Below the pieces are notes generated by a model that made no database searches, was not told the origin of the DNA, and worked only from the letters and a program-made list of their open reading frames with translations. 64,000 bases of DNA from Kitasatospora sp. NBC_01250 (lineage in GTDB: Bacteria; Actinomycetota; Actinomycetes; Streptomycetales; Streptomycetaceae), in assembly GCF_036226465.1 (NCBI RefSeq), contig NZ_CP108476.1, positions 4,154,001-4,218,000 of the forward strand, in the 5' to 3' direction. Below are positions 33,616 through 41,599 of the stretch, one piece after another (the first letter of the stretch is position 1; each line of letters begins with the position of its first letter). The position numbers and the translations under genes are program-made.

Positions 33616-35016
33616 ATGTCCGCGCGCTCGCTCGCACGCCGCTCCCGTCTGCTCTCAGCCATCGCCCTCTCCGTCGCCACCGGCGCCGCCGTACTCGCTC
33701 CGGCTACCGCGTTCGCCAGCCCTTCGGCCGCGACCCCGCCGGCTCCGCCCGCCGCCAAGCCGCTGACCGCCAAGCTCTCGGCACCCTCGAAGATCACCCC
33801 CCTCACCCGCGGCGGCGACACCGAAGAGATGACCCTGACGGTCACCAACGACTCCGACCAGCCGCAGCCCTTCCACCCCTACCTCGCCGTGACCAACACC
33901 GGCCCGGCACTCAACATGACGTCGCTCAGCTTCAGCGCCCGGGCAATCGACGCCCCGCCCACCTGGGGCACGGCGACCTGGAGCTCCGCCGGCGCCGGCG
34001 GCTACGTCCTGCCGGACCACCGGATGAACGACATCCCGTTCACCGTCCCGGCCCACCAGACCTACACCTGGTCCGTCTCCGTCGGCGCCACCACCTACAC
34101 CCCCGCCGACGACACCGCCCTCACCTACACCCTCACCAACGACGCGGCCAACAGCACCAACCTCGGCTCCGTCACCTTCCCGATCGCCCCGCCGGCTCCG
34201 CCCGCCGCCAAGCCGCTGACCGCCAAGCTCTCGGCACCCTCGAAGATCACCCCCCTCACCCGCGGCGGCGACACCGAAGAGATGACCCTGACGGTCACCA
34301 ACGACTCCGACCAGCCGCAGCCCTTCCACCCCTACCTCGCCGTGACCAACACCGGCCCGGCACTCAACATGACGTCGCTCAGCTTCAGCGCCCGGGCAAT
34401 CGACGCCCCGCCCACCTGGGGCACGGCGACCTGGAGCTCCGCCGGCGCCGGCGGCTACGTCCTGCCGGACCACCGGATGAACGACATCCCGTTCACCGTC
34501 CCGGCCCACCAGACCTACACCTGGTCCGTCTCCGTCGGCGCCACCACCTACACCCCCGCCGACGACACCGCCCTCACCTACACCCTCACCAACGACGCGG
34601 CCAACAGCACCAACCTCGGCTCCGTCACCTTCCCGATCGCCCCGAGCACCACCGCTGGCGGGGGAGGCTCGACCACCGGCCAGGGCGCGTCGACCACCAA
34701 CCAGGGCGGCTCGACCACCAACCAGGGCGCGTCGACCACCAACCAGGGCGGCTCGACCACCAACCAGGGCGCGTCTGCCGCCAAGCCTGCAGGTGTCGCG
34801 GCGCCCGCCGCCATGGTCGCCCCGGCCGCCGTTGCCGGCGTCCCGGTTGCCACCACGCTCACCAGTGACACCACGGCCCCCGCCGCCCACGACCTCGCCT
34901 TCACCGGCGGCGGCAGCGACGCCGTCCCGCTGGTCGGGGCCGGCGGCACCCTGGTGGTGCTCGGTGCCGGTGCGGTCCTCTACTCCCAGCGCCGCCGGGC
35001 TGCTGCGCAGGACTGA
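33616..35016 (+). CDS. sortase-anchored surface protein with two identical 151-residue repeats
   Basis: 466 residues. A signal peptide (about 1-35, ending TAFAS) is followed by two identical beta-rich domains of 151 residues each (AAKPLTAKLSAPSKITPL ... GSVTFPIAP). Then come five copies of the hexapeptide [A/G]STTNQG and an Ala/Pro stretch. The C-terminal sorting signal LAFTG is followed by a hydrophobic segment and RRR. LAxTG is the class E sortase motif of streptomycetes, so the protein should be linked to peptidoglycan. The repeats look like adhesion or stalk domains; no enzyme motif. The repeated DNA is also identical, implying a very recent duplication. The ATG at 33616 is preceded by a GGGGGGG run. 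Confidence 0.82.
   Translation: MSARSLARRSRLLSAIALSVATGAAVLAPATAFASPSAATPPAPPAAKPLTAKLSAPSKITPLTRGGDTEEMTLTVTNDSDQPQPFHPYLAVTNTGPALNMTSLSFSARAIDAPPTWGTATWSSAGAGGYVLPDHRMNDIPFTVPAHQTYTWSVSVGATTYTPADDTALTYTLTNDAANSTNLGSVTFPIAPPAPPAAKPLTAKLSAPSKITPLTRGGDTEEMTLTVTNDSDQPQPFHPYLAVTNTGPALNMTSLSFSARAIDAPPTWGTATWSSAGAGGYVLPDHRMNDIPFTVPAHQTYTWSVSVGATTYTPADDTALTYTLTNDAANSTNLGSVTFPIAPSTTAGGGGSTTGQGASTTNQGGSTTNQGASTTNQGGSTTNQGASAAKPAGVAAPAAMVAPAAVAGVPVATTLTSDTTAPAAHDLAFTGGGSDAVPLVGAGGTLVVLGAGAVLYSQRRRAAAQD
33734..34639 (+). repeat. perfect tandem duplication, 2 x 453 bp
   Basis: Unit 1 covers 33734-34186 and unit 2 covers 34187-34639. Side-by-side reading shows no difference, including third codon positions. 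Each unit encodes one 151-residue domain, in frame. Confidence 0.9.
34678..34773 (+). repeat. STTNQG hexapeptide-coding tandem repeat
   Basis: 18-nt units alternate GGCGCGTCGACCACCAAC-CAG and GGCGGCTCGACCACCAAC-CAG forms, giving five copies of [A/G]STTNQG between the duplicated domains and the sorting signal. Length variation among strains is likely. Confidence 0.75.
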
Positions 35017-35144
35017 CCGCTGCACGGCACGACACCCGCAAGGTGCTCAGCACGGAGGCAAGCACGACAAGGACGACCACCGGCGGCTTCTGGCACGCCA
35101 GTGGCACAGCCGGAGTAGCCACCCGCGCCGCTCGAACAACGACG

Positions 35145-35185
35145 AAGGGCCAGTTCCCCGGGATCACCCCGCTGAACTGGCCCTT
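35145..35185. terminator. hairpin between the surface protein gene and tRNA-Thr; second copy
   Basis: AAGGGCCAGTTC pairs perfectly with GAACTGGCCCTT around a GC-rich loop. It can end transcription from the surface protein gene on one side and from the leftward tRNA on the other. Confidence 0.7.
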
Positions 35186-35214
35186 GGCGCGTCCGTGGAC
35201 AAGCTCCATCTCTG

Positions 35215-35288
35215 AGCCCCCTGTCGGGTTCGAACCGACGACCCCCGCTTTACAAGAGCGGTGCTCTGGCCAGCTGAGCTAAGGAGGC
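35215..35288 (-). tRNA. tRNA-Thr(UGU)
   Basis: 74 nt folding as a full cloverleaf. The acceptor arms GCCTCCT/AGGGGGC include one G-U pair. The anticodon stem CCGCT/AGCGG holds the loop CTTGTAA with anticodon TGT. The T arm is GTCGG-TTCGAAC-CCGAC. CCA is not encoded, as usual in actinomycetes. UGU reads ACA, a rare codon in this GC-rich genome. It is divergent from msiK. The surrounding sequence shows no integrase. Confidence 0.95.
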
Positions 35289-35486
35289 ATGGCGGCCGGC
35301 CACGGTGAGCCCGTGGTGGCAACCGGGTGGCAGTCTACCGGCAGGGGTGGCCGGTGTGGGGGTGGGCGGGTGCTGAGAAGGGGACGGGAAGTGGGGGTGG
35401 GGGTGGGCAGTGTGATCGGACTGGTATGAGGAGGGGCTGACAATCGGACGAACGGACAGGTAGCCTCGGCCCGAACCGGTTCTCCT

Positions 35487-35500
35487 GTGGTCTGGACCAC
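35487..35500. promoter_or_regulatory. DasR-like (dre) operator upstream of msiK
   Basis: GTGGTC and GACCAC are perfect inverted arms around TG, giving TGGTCTGGACCA at the core. The S. coelicolor DasR consensus is close to TGGTCTAGACCA, so one base differs. It lies 77 nt upstream of the msiK start, as expected for control by N-acetylglucosamine status. Confidence 0.7.
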
Positions 35501-35577
35501 CAGCGGCGCCGGTTCGAACAATCCAGCCTTTACTCGGATCGTCCGGCACGTTCCTGCCGGTGAAGGAGAGCACAGCC

Positions 35578-36669
35578 ATGGCTTCTGTCACGTACGACAA
35601 GGCGACCCGCCTCTACCCGGGCGGCACCAAGCCCGCCGTCGACGCGCTGGACCTGCACATCGAGGACGGCGAGTTCCTCGTTCTGGTCGGCCCCTCCGGC
35701 TGCGGCAAGTCGACCAGCCTGCGGATGCTCGCGGGCCTGGAGGACGTGAACGGCGGCGCCATCCGGATCGGCGACCGCGACGTGACCCACCTGCCGCCGA
35801 AGGACCGGGACATCGCCATGGTGTTCCAGAACTACGCGCTCTACCCGCACATGACCGTCGCCGACAACATGGGCTTCGCGCTCAAGATCGCCGGCGTCAA
35901 CAAGGCGGAGATCCGCAAGAAGGTCGAGGAGGCCGCCAAGATCCTCGACCTCACCGAGTACCTGGACCGCAAGCCGAAGGCGCTCTCCGGTGGTCAGCGC
36001 CAGCGTGTCGCGATGGGCCGCGCGATCGTCCGCGAGCCCCAGGTCTTCCTGATGGACGAGCCGCTCTCCAACCTGGACGCCAAGCTCCGCGTCTCGACCC
36101 GCACCCAGATCGCCGGCCTGCAGCGCCGCCTGGGCATCACCACGGTCTACGTGACGCACGACCAGACCGAGGCCATGACCATGGGCGACCGCGTCGCGGT
36201 GCTCAAGGACGGTCTGCTGCAGCAGGTCGACACCCCGCGCCGGATGTACGACAAGCCCGCCAACGTCTTCGTCGCCGGCTTCATCGGCTCGCCCGCGATG
36301 AACCTGGTCGAGGTCCCGCTGGTGGACGGCGGCGTGAAGTTCGGCGGCTCGGTGATCAACATCGACCGCGAGCATCTGGCCGGTGCCGGCAGCGACAAGA
36401 CGGTGACCGTGGGCATCCGCCCCGAGCACTTCGAGATCGTCTCCGGCGGCGGCATCGAGGGCGTGGCCGTCACGGTCAACGTGGTCGAGGAGCTCGGCGC
36501 GGACGGCTTCGTCTACGGCACCACCAAGCTCGGCGGCGAGGACGCCGACATCGTGGTCCGGGTGCACGGCCGGCAGATCCCGGCGAAGGGCGAGACCGTG
36601 CACGTGGTCCCGACCGGCGGCGAGACCCACGTCTTCTCGACCAGCACGGGCGCCCGCCTCAGCGCCTGA
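35578..36669 (+). CDS. msiK: multiple-sugar-import ABC ATPase MsiK
   Basis: 363 residues. Walker A is GPSGCGKST, the signature ALSGGQRQR, Walker B QVFLMDEPLSNLDAKLR and the H-loop VTHDQ. The C-terminal 120 residues form the regulatory OB-like domain of the MalK/UgpC group. In streptomycetes MsiK is the shared ATPase that energises many sugar permeases (cellobiose, chitobiose, maltose), which lack their own ATPase, and it stands alone in the genome as here. GAAGGAG precedes the ATG by 9 nt. A DasR-like site upstream links it to amino-sugar control. Confidence 0.93.
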   Translation: MASVTYDKATRLYPGGTKPAVDALDLHIEDGEFLVLVGPSGCGKSTSLRMLAGLEDVNGGAIRIGDRDVTHLPPKDRDIAMVFQNYALYPHMTVADNMGFALKIAGVNKAEIRKKVEEAAKILDLTEYLDRKPKALSGGQRQRVAMGRAIVREPQVFLMDEPLSNLDAKLRVSTRTQIAGLQRRLGITTVYVTHDQTEAMTMGDRVAVLKDGLLQQVDTPRRMYDKPANVFVAGFIGSPAMNLVEVPLVDGGVKFGGSVINIDREHLAGAGSDKTVTVGIRPEHFEIVSGGGIEGVAVTVNVVEELGADGFVYGTTKLGGEDADIVVRVHGRQIPAKGETVHVVPTGGETHVFSTSTGARLSA

Positions 36670-36755
36670 TCGGCAGGACCGGTCAGCACACCAGTCAGTA
36701 CGACCGGTCAGTACGATCGGTCAGCAGGACCGGCCAGCACACCCGAACGACCACT

Positions 36756-36791
36756 CAGGGCCCCGTCGGACACGCGTCCGGCGGGGCCCTG
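36756..36791 (+). terminator. terminator after msiK
   Basis: CAGGGCCCCG pairs with CGGGGCCCTG, extended inside by CGGAC/GTCCG. Four loose copies of a GGTCAGYA motif fill the 75 nt between the stop codon and this hairpin. Confidence 0.8.
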
Positions 36792-36857
36792 ACGGTGTAT
36801 CACTCGTCCGTGTGACGGTGTGTCCGCACCGTCTCACACGGCGCTACCCTCACTCCC

Positions 36858-37331
36858 GTGAAGCAGCTCGTTCGCCGCATCGGCCAGACCCTCGCCCTCA
36901 CCCTGCCCGTGGTCCTGGTGACCACCGGCACCCTCGCCGTGACCCGGGTCGCCTGGGCCCCGCCCATCCGGGACGACCAGCAGGTGGTCGCCGCGACCAG
37001 TGCTGCCGGCACCGGCATCGGGCGCAGCCCGGCGACCGGCACGACCGGCCCCAACGGCACCGGCCCGGCCGCCGCGCACCCCGGCCTGGCCCCGCAGGAC
37101 GCGCTCCGCGCCGACCTGCTGGAGGAACTCCGCTCCCAGGGGGCCGGCTCGGCGCTGGACCTGCTGGAGCGCACCATGCGCGAGCAGCCCTCGCTCACGC
37201 CGTACTGCTCCACGCTCGCCAAGGAGTTGGGGCAGGCGACGCTGAAGCTGTACCAGGGCGACGTGCAGCGCGCCCGGTCCTTCGCGCGCCCGGTCTGCGA
37301 CGGCTCCTTCGCCGCCGGCATCACGGGCTGA
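36858..37331 (+). CDS. small exported protein, two conserved cysteines
   Basis: 157 residues from a GTG at 36858. An N-terminal hydrophobic segment (about 9-33) acts as a signal peptide or anchor. A Thr/Gly/Pro linker leads to an 85-residue helical domain (APQDALRADLLEELRSQGAG to PVCDGSF) with two cysteines, in PYCSTL and PVCDGS, that could form a disulfide. No family recognised. It lies between msiK and the nucleotidyltransferase, all reading rightward; the terminator after msiK makes it a separate unit. Function unknown. Confidence 0.65.
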   Translation: MKQLVRRIGQTLALTLPVVLVTTGTLAVTRVAWAPPIRDDQQVVAATSAAGTGIGRSPATGTTGPNGTGPAAAHPGLAPQDALRADLLEELRSQGAGSALDLLERTMREQPSLTPYCSTLAKELGQATLKLYQGDVQRARSFARPVCDGSFAAGITG

Positions 37332-37434
37332 CCGGGACCGGCCCCTGGCTCCGGCCCTGATCCGCCGTCACCTCGGCGATCGGCCGGAGCCGAGTAGCAC
37401 CCGCAGCGGCCCCGCCGGTCCTATCCTGCTGCCC

Positions 37435-38202
37435 ATGACCGGCTACGACGCCCCCGCCCCCTCCGCTGCTCCCACCACCCCCGCCGTGACGCAGGCGGTG
37501 ATCCTGGCCGGCGGCCAGGGGTCACGCCTGCGCCCCTACACCGACGACCGCCCCAAGCCGCTGGTCGAGATCCCCGGCACCGGTACCCCGATCGTGGGAC
37601 ACCAACTCGCCTGGCTGGCAGCCGAAGGCGTGACGGATGTGGTGATCTCCTGCGGCCATCTGGCCGAGGTGCTGCAGGCCTGGCTGGACCAGGCCGACCT
37701 GCCGCTGCGCGCCAGCACCGTCGTCGAGGTCGAACCGCTGGGCCGCGGCGGCGGGTTGAAGTTCGCCGCGAAAGCGCTACCGCGCCCGGACGAGCCCTGG
37801 TACGCCACCAACGGGGACATCTGGACCAGGTTCAGCCTGCGCGAGATGGCCGCCTTCCACCACGAACGGGACGCCCTGGCGACCCTCGCGCTGGCCCGTC
37901 CGCGGATCCCCTGGGGTGCGGTGGAGACCGACCGGTTCGGCAACGTCCTGGACTTCATCGAGGCGCCGCCCTCCCCGTTCCTGATCAACGCCGGGCTCTA
38001 CGTCTTCGCCCCCGGCTTCGCCGAGCTGCTGCCGGACGTGGGCGACCACGAGCGCACGACCTTCCCCCAACTCGCCCGCGCCAAGCGGCTGGCGGGCTAC
38101 CAGCTGCCGCACGGCGTGTACTGGCGGGCGATCGACACCGCCAAGGACCTCACCGAGGCCGCGAAGGAACTCGCCCAGCTGCAGCAGCACCTGGGCGAGT
38201 AG
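37435..38202 (+). CDS. NDP-sugar / mannose-1-phosphate guanylyltransferase-like nucleotidyltransferase
   Basis: 255 residues. The nucleotide-binding motif is AVILAGGQGSRLRPYTDDRPKPLVE (residues 21-45) and the metal-binding aspartate lies in TNGDIWTRF. The domain ends with the substrate loop HGVYWRAIDTAKDL. It lacks the C-terminal beta-helix of GDP-mannose or glucose-1-phosphate transferases, so it is the short single-domain form. It joins a sugar phosphate to a nucleotide for glycan or glycopeptide synthesis; the sugar cannot be told. It ends at a strong bidirectional terminator. Confidence 0.85.
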   Translation: MTGYDAPAPSAAPTTPAVTQAVILAGGQGSRLRPYTDDRPKPLVEIPGTGTPIVGHQLAWLAAEGVTDVVISCGHLAEVLQAWLDQADLPLRASTVVEVEPLGRGGGLKFAAKALPRPDEPWYATNGDIWTRFSLREMAAFHHERDALATLALARPRIPWGAVETDRFGNVLDFIEAPPSPFLINAGLYVFAPGFAELLPDVGDHERTTFPQLARAKRLAGYQLPHGVYWRAIDTAKDLTEAAKELAQLQQHLGE

Positions 38203-38232
38203 CACGCCGCACAGCGAGCACCGGAACGCCGA

Positions 38233-38265
38233 TTGCCCTCCCCCGGACCGTCCGGGGGAGGGCAA
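38233..38265. terminator. bidirectional terminator, nucleotidyltransferase / DoxX protein
   Basis: TTGCCCTCCCCCGGA pairs perfectly with its complement around a 3-nt CCG loop between converging genes. Confidence 0.9.
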
Positions 38266-38297
38266 CTGACGTTGGATCAGACCAGCCGGGCCGTGCC

Positions 38298-40370
38298 TCA
38301 GACCACCGGCCGCGCCGCGGTCGGCGAGCCACCGGCAGCGTCGCCCGCCGGCATCCCCAGGCTGGTCGGCAGTCGCAGCGAGGGTGCCCCGCTGCCCAGC
38401 ACCCCGCCGATCAGCCCGTCGCCGCTCGGCGCGGGCTTCGGCGCCCGGGTGCTGCTGCTCGAACCGGTCGAGCCGCCCGCCCCGGGCGCCGATCCGGCCG
38501 AGCCCGCCGACCCGGCCGGCGTCGCGGCACCGGCCGGCGATCCGGCGGTCGAACCGCCCTGCCCGGGCTGGCTGCCCGCAGCCGGGGCCTCGCTCGCCCC
38601 GCCCCGGCCGGACGGGGACGGGTGGGCCGCCTTGCCGCTCTTGGCCGTCGGCGACGGCGAGGGCGGCGCGGACGGCGGCAGCGAGCCCGAGGGCGAGGCG
38701 GACGCTGCGGCCGACGGCTTGGTGGCCGAGGGCGCGCCGGGGGCCGGGGCACCGGGCGCGTGCGGTCCTGCCGAGCCGCCGGTCGCGGCCGGCCACACCG
38801 GCGTGCCGTAGTCGGTCGACGGCTGGGCCGGGCCGGGCTGCAGGGTGCCACCGGTGCGCACCGCGGCGCCCAGCAGCGAGCCGAGCAGCAGGGTCAGCCC
38901 GATCACCACCACGGCCACCACGCTGCCGCGCCGCAGCACCCGCCGACGCACCGCCCTGGGCTGCTGCGGACCGTAGCGGCGCCAGGCCTCCAGGGTCAGC
39001 CGGCCGTCCAGCGAGGCGAACGGGGCGCCCGCGATCAGCAGCGGGCTCCAGGCCGCCAGGAAGATCAGGTCGGGCGTGTCGTAGACCGGCACGGCCCGCC
39101 AGCTGACGGTGAAGAGCAGCGCCGCCGAGAGCACCATCGCGGTGCCGGCCGCCAGGCGCTGCCAGAGGCCGAGCAGCGAGAGCACGCCGACCACGACCTC
39201 GGTGAAGGCGACACCGAGACCCGCCCCGACGGGGTGCGCCATGGCGAAGTCCAGCAGCGGCTGGGCCACCTTCCATGGGTGCAGCGAGCCGAGCCAGCGC
39301 ATCATCGAACCGCGTGCACCGCCGTCGAAGTAGACCGGGTCGCAGAGCTTGCTGAACCCGGCGTAGACGGAGAGCGAGCCGAGCAGCACCCGCAGCGGCA
39401 GCAGCACCAGGCCCAGGTCGACCCGCCGCCCCGGCTGCCAGACGTGCCGGTTCTCCTCCGCGGCGGCGGTGCCGGCCGAGTGCTCTGGCAGCGCGCCGGC
39501 GGGCTGCCAGCCCGGCCTGGCCCGCTCCAGCGGCGACTGCGACCGCGCACTCCCCGCCCGCTGCCCGGCGCCCTGCCGGGCGATGCGCGGGGCTCCGTCG
39601 CGTGATCCGCCGTCGGGTGATCCGCCGTCGAGCGGCCCGGGGCCGCTCCGCTCGGCGCCGTCGGGCTCGCCCGACCAGCCGTGCGGCTGCCGCGGCACTG
39701 CTCCGCGCCCGTACGGACGGGAGCCGCCGTACGTCTCGGTCCCGCCGTACGACCCGCCGCCGGCGTACGCGTCGGCCCCGGCATAGGCCTGTGCCCCGGC
39801 GTACGAGCCGGAGCTGTCGAAGCGGTACGCACCCCCGGCGGGCGTGTCGTCCCAGCCGGGCATGGTCTCCAGCGGCTGGGTCTGCTCGGAGTCGACCAGC
39901 CCCACGGCGCCGCCGGCCATCGGCGCGCCCCCGGCGGCGGCCACGGAGCCGCCCACCGGTGCCGGCGCGGTGCCCCGCCGCACCGCGTCCAGCAGCTGAG
40001 TGGCCGCAAGGTCGCCGGGGGCCGCCTGGCCGCTCCAGGTCACCGCGGTGACCCGGCCCTTGCGGCGCGGCGCGCCCACGCGGCCGGCCATCGCGCCGCC
40101 GTCCGCGCTCCCGGCCCGGACCAGCCCGGGCCGGCCACCGTAGCTGAGCGCCGCGTAGGGGCGCCCGAAGGCGTCCGCGACCGGGACCGCGGATGCCGGC
40201 GGCGCGTCGATCATGGGCGCGACCGGATCGGCCAGTCTGAGCCGGAAGCTGACCTGGGTGCTGCTGAGTCGAGCCGGATCGCTCGGCACCTTGACGGTGC
40301 TGAGGCTGGGCTCAGCCTCTATCCCTGCCGCTTGGCCCAGCCTGGGGCGCCGAGGTGTTCTGGTGTCCAC
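38298..40370 (-). CDS. DoxX-family membrane protein with long disordered flanks
   Basis: 690 residues from a GTG preceded by GAGGGG. The first 310 residues are disordered, Gly/Ala/Ser/Tyr-rich, with repeated YAGA-type segments. A four-helix DoxX membrane core follows at about 320-475 (LLPLRVLLGSLSVYAGFSKL, EVVVGVLSLLGLW), then a fifth helix near 510. The last 165 residues are Pro/Ser/Ala-rich and probably outside. DoxX cores occur in quinone- or thiol-linked membrane proteins; no catalytic residue is evident. It is next to rlmB in this order in Streptomyces. A 23-bp palindrome lies 7 nt upstream of the start. Confidence 0.8.
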   Translation of the reverse strand: MDTRTPRRPRLGQAAGIEAEPSLSTVKVPSDPARLSSTQVSFRLRLADPVAPMIDAPPASAVPVADAFGRPYAALSYGGRPGLVRAGSADGGAMAGRVGAPRRKGRVTAVTWSGQAAPGDLAATQLLDAVRRGTAPAPVGGSVAAAGGAPMAGGAVGLVDSEQTQPLETMPGWDDTPAGGAYRFDSSGSYAGAQAYAGADAYAGGGSYGGTETYGGSRPYGRGAVPRQPHGWSGEPDGAERSGPGPLDGGSPDGGSRDGAPRIARQGAGQRAGSARSQSPLERARPGWQPAGALPEHSAGTAAAEENRHVWQPGRRVDLGLVLLPLRVLLGSLSVYAGFSKLCDPVYFDGGARGSMMRWLGSLHPWKVAQPLLDFAMAHPVGAGLGVAFTEVVVGVLSLLGLWQRLAAGTAMVLSAALLFTVSWRAVPVYDTPDLIFLAAWSPLLIAGAPFASLDGRLTLEAWRRYGPQQPRAVRRRVLRRGSVVAVVVIGLTLLLGSLLGAAVRTGGTLQPGPAQPSTDYGTPVWPAATGGSAGPHAPGAPAPGAPSATKPSAAASASPSGSLPPSAPPSPSPTAKSGKAAHPSPSGRGGASEAPAAGSQPGQGGSTAGSPAGAATPAGSAGSAGSAPGAGGSTGSSSSTRAPKPAPSGDGLIGGVLGSGAPSLRLPTSLGMPAGDAAGGSPTAARPVV

Positions 40371-40376
40371 ACCCCT

Positions 40377-40399
40377 CTAACCGGGTGACACCCGGTTAG
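40377..40399. promoter_or_regulatory. 23-bp perfect palindrome just upstream of the DoxX gene
   Basis: CTAACCGGGTG and CACCCGGTTAG are inverted 11-bp arms around a single A. It sits where the leader would be, so it could be a repressor site or an RNA hairpin beside the ribosome site. Confidence 0.6.
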
Positions 40400-40505
40400 G
40401 ACACTCTCCCGGGTGCAACTCCTCGGCGTGGCTGACGGATCCGGTCACTCCCGCGCGGGATAGTGAACGTTTGCGTCACAGCCCGTTCAAAAGGCGTCAG
40501 CCGGC

Positions 40506-41498
40506 TCAGCGCCGAGCCCGCAGCCGCGAGGCCTCGTACAGCACCACGCCCGCCGCCACACCGGCGTTCAGCGACTCGGTCTGCCCCGGCATCGGGATCC
40601 GCACCCGCAGGTCGCAGGTCTCCGCGACCAGGCGCGACAGGCCCTTGCCCTCGCTGCCGGCCACGATCACCACCGGCCCGGTCAGCGCCTCCAGGTCGCC
40701 GATCTCCGCCTCGCCGTCCGCGGCCAGGCCCACCACCATCAGCCCGGCCTTCTGGTAGGTCTCCAGCGCCCGGGTCAGGTTGGTCGCCCGCGCCACGGGC
40801 AGCCGGGCCGCGGCACCGGAGGAGGTCTTCCAGGCGCCGGCCGTCATCCCGGCCGCCCGCCGCTCGGGGATGACCACGCCGTGCGCGCCGAACGCGGCGG
40901 CCGAGCGGACCACGGCGCCCAGGTTGCGCGAGTCGGTGACCCCGTCCAGCGCCACGATCAGCGCGTCCTCGCTGAGGTTCGCGGCGGCCTCCAGCAGGTC
41001 CTCGGGGTGCGCGTACTCGTACGGCGGGACCTGGAGCACCAGGCCCTGGTGGTTGAGGCCGCCGGTCATCTGGTCCAGCTGCGGGCGCGGTGCCTCCATC
41101 AGCGGGACGCCGCGATCGTTGGCCGCCTGGAACGCCTCGCGCACCCGGTCGTCGGTGTCGATGAACTGCATCACGTACAGCGCGGTCGCGGGCACGCCGC
41201 CGACCAGCGCCTCGACCACCGAGTTGCGGCCGACCACCAGCTCGGCCGCGCCGGCGCCACCGCGCCCGCCCCGGCCACCACCGCCGGACCGGCGCATGCC
41301 GGCCCGCGCCTTGGCGTCGCGCTCGCGCTTGACCGCCGCGTTGGCGGCACGCTGCTTGGGGTGCCCCTTGCGGGCCTCACCGGGCGGGGTCGGGCCCTTG
41401 CCCTGCAGTGCCTTCCGGCTGTGGCCGCCGGTCCCGACACTCGCGCCCTTCTTCGACCCGGGGTTGCGGCGGTTCCTGCGCTGGCTGTTGCCGGCCAT
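40506..41498 (-). CDS. rlmB: 23S rRNA (guanosine-2'-O)-methyltransferase RlmB
   Basis: 330 residues from the ATG at 41498 (AGGAAG upstream). The first 85 residues are Lys/Arg/Gly-rich and likely bind RNA, longer than in E. coli but normal for actinobacteria. An L30e-like substrate-binding domain and the knotted SPOUT methyltransferase follow, with motif 1 DSRNLGAVVRSAAAFG, motif 2 VAGSEGKGLSRL and motif 3 SLNAGVAAGVVLYE. It methylates a guanosine in the 23S rRNA peptidyl-transferase region (G2251 in E. coli). It lies 101 nt downstream of cysS on the same strand, the common actinobacterial order. Confidence 0.93.
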   Translation of the reverse strand: MAGNSQRRNRRNPGSKKGASVGTGGHSRKALQGKGPTPPGEARKGHPKQRAANAAVKRERDAKARAGMRRSGGGGRGGRGGAGAAELVVGRNSVVEALVGGVPATALYVMQFIDTDDRVREAFQAANDRGVPLMEAPRPQLDQMTGGLNHQGLVLQVPPYEYAHPEDLLEAAANLSEDALIVALDGVTDSRNLGAVVRSAAAFGAHGVVIPERRAAGMTAGAWKTSSGAAARLPVARATNLTRALETYQKAGLMVVGLAADGEAEIGDLEALTGPVVIVAGSEGKGLSRLVAETCDLRVRIPMPGQTESLNAGVAAGVVLYEASRLRARR

Positions 41499-41599
41499 GG
41501 CGATACTTCCTGTTCTCATTCGTCTGCGTCATGCCGGTAGGCCGCGCCCGTGACTCCCACGGGTACGGCCTACCGGCGCCCGGCGCGGCGAGCGCGGGG

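Noticed and set aside
35215..35288. tRNA-Thr as an integrated-element attachment site
   Set aside because: No integrase gene or second copy of the tRNA 3' end was seen on either side within the window.
36680..36745. CRISPR-like or iteron array after msiK
   Set aside because: The GGTCAG motifs are short, irregularly spaced and only four in number; they look like simple degenerate repeats before a terminator.
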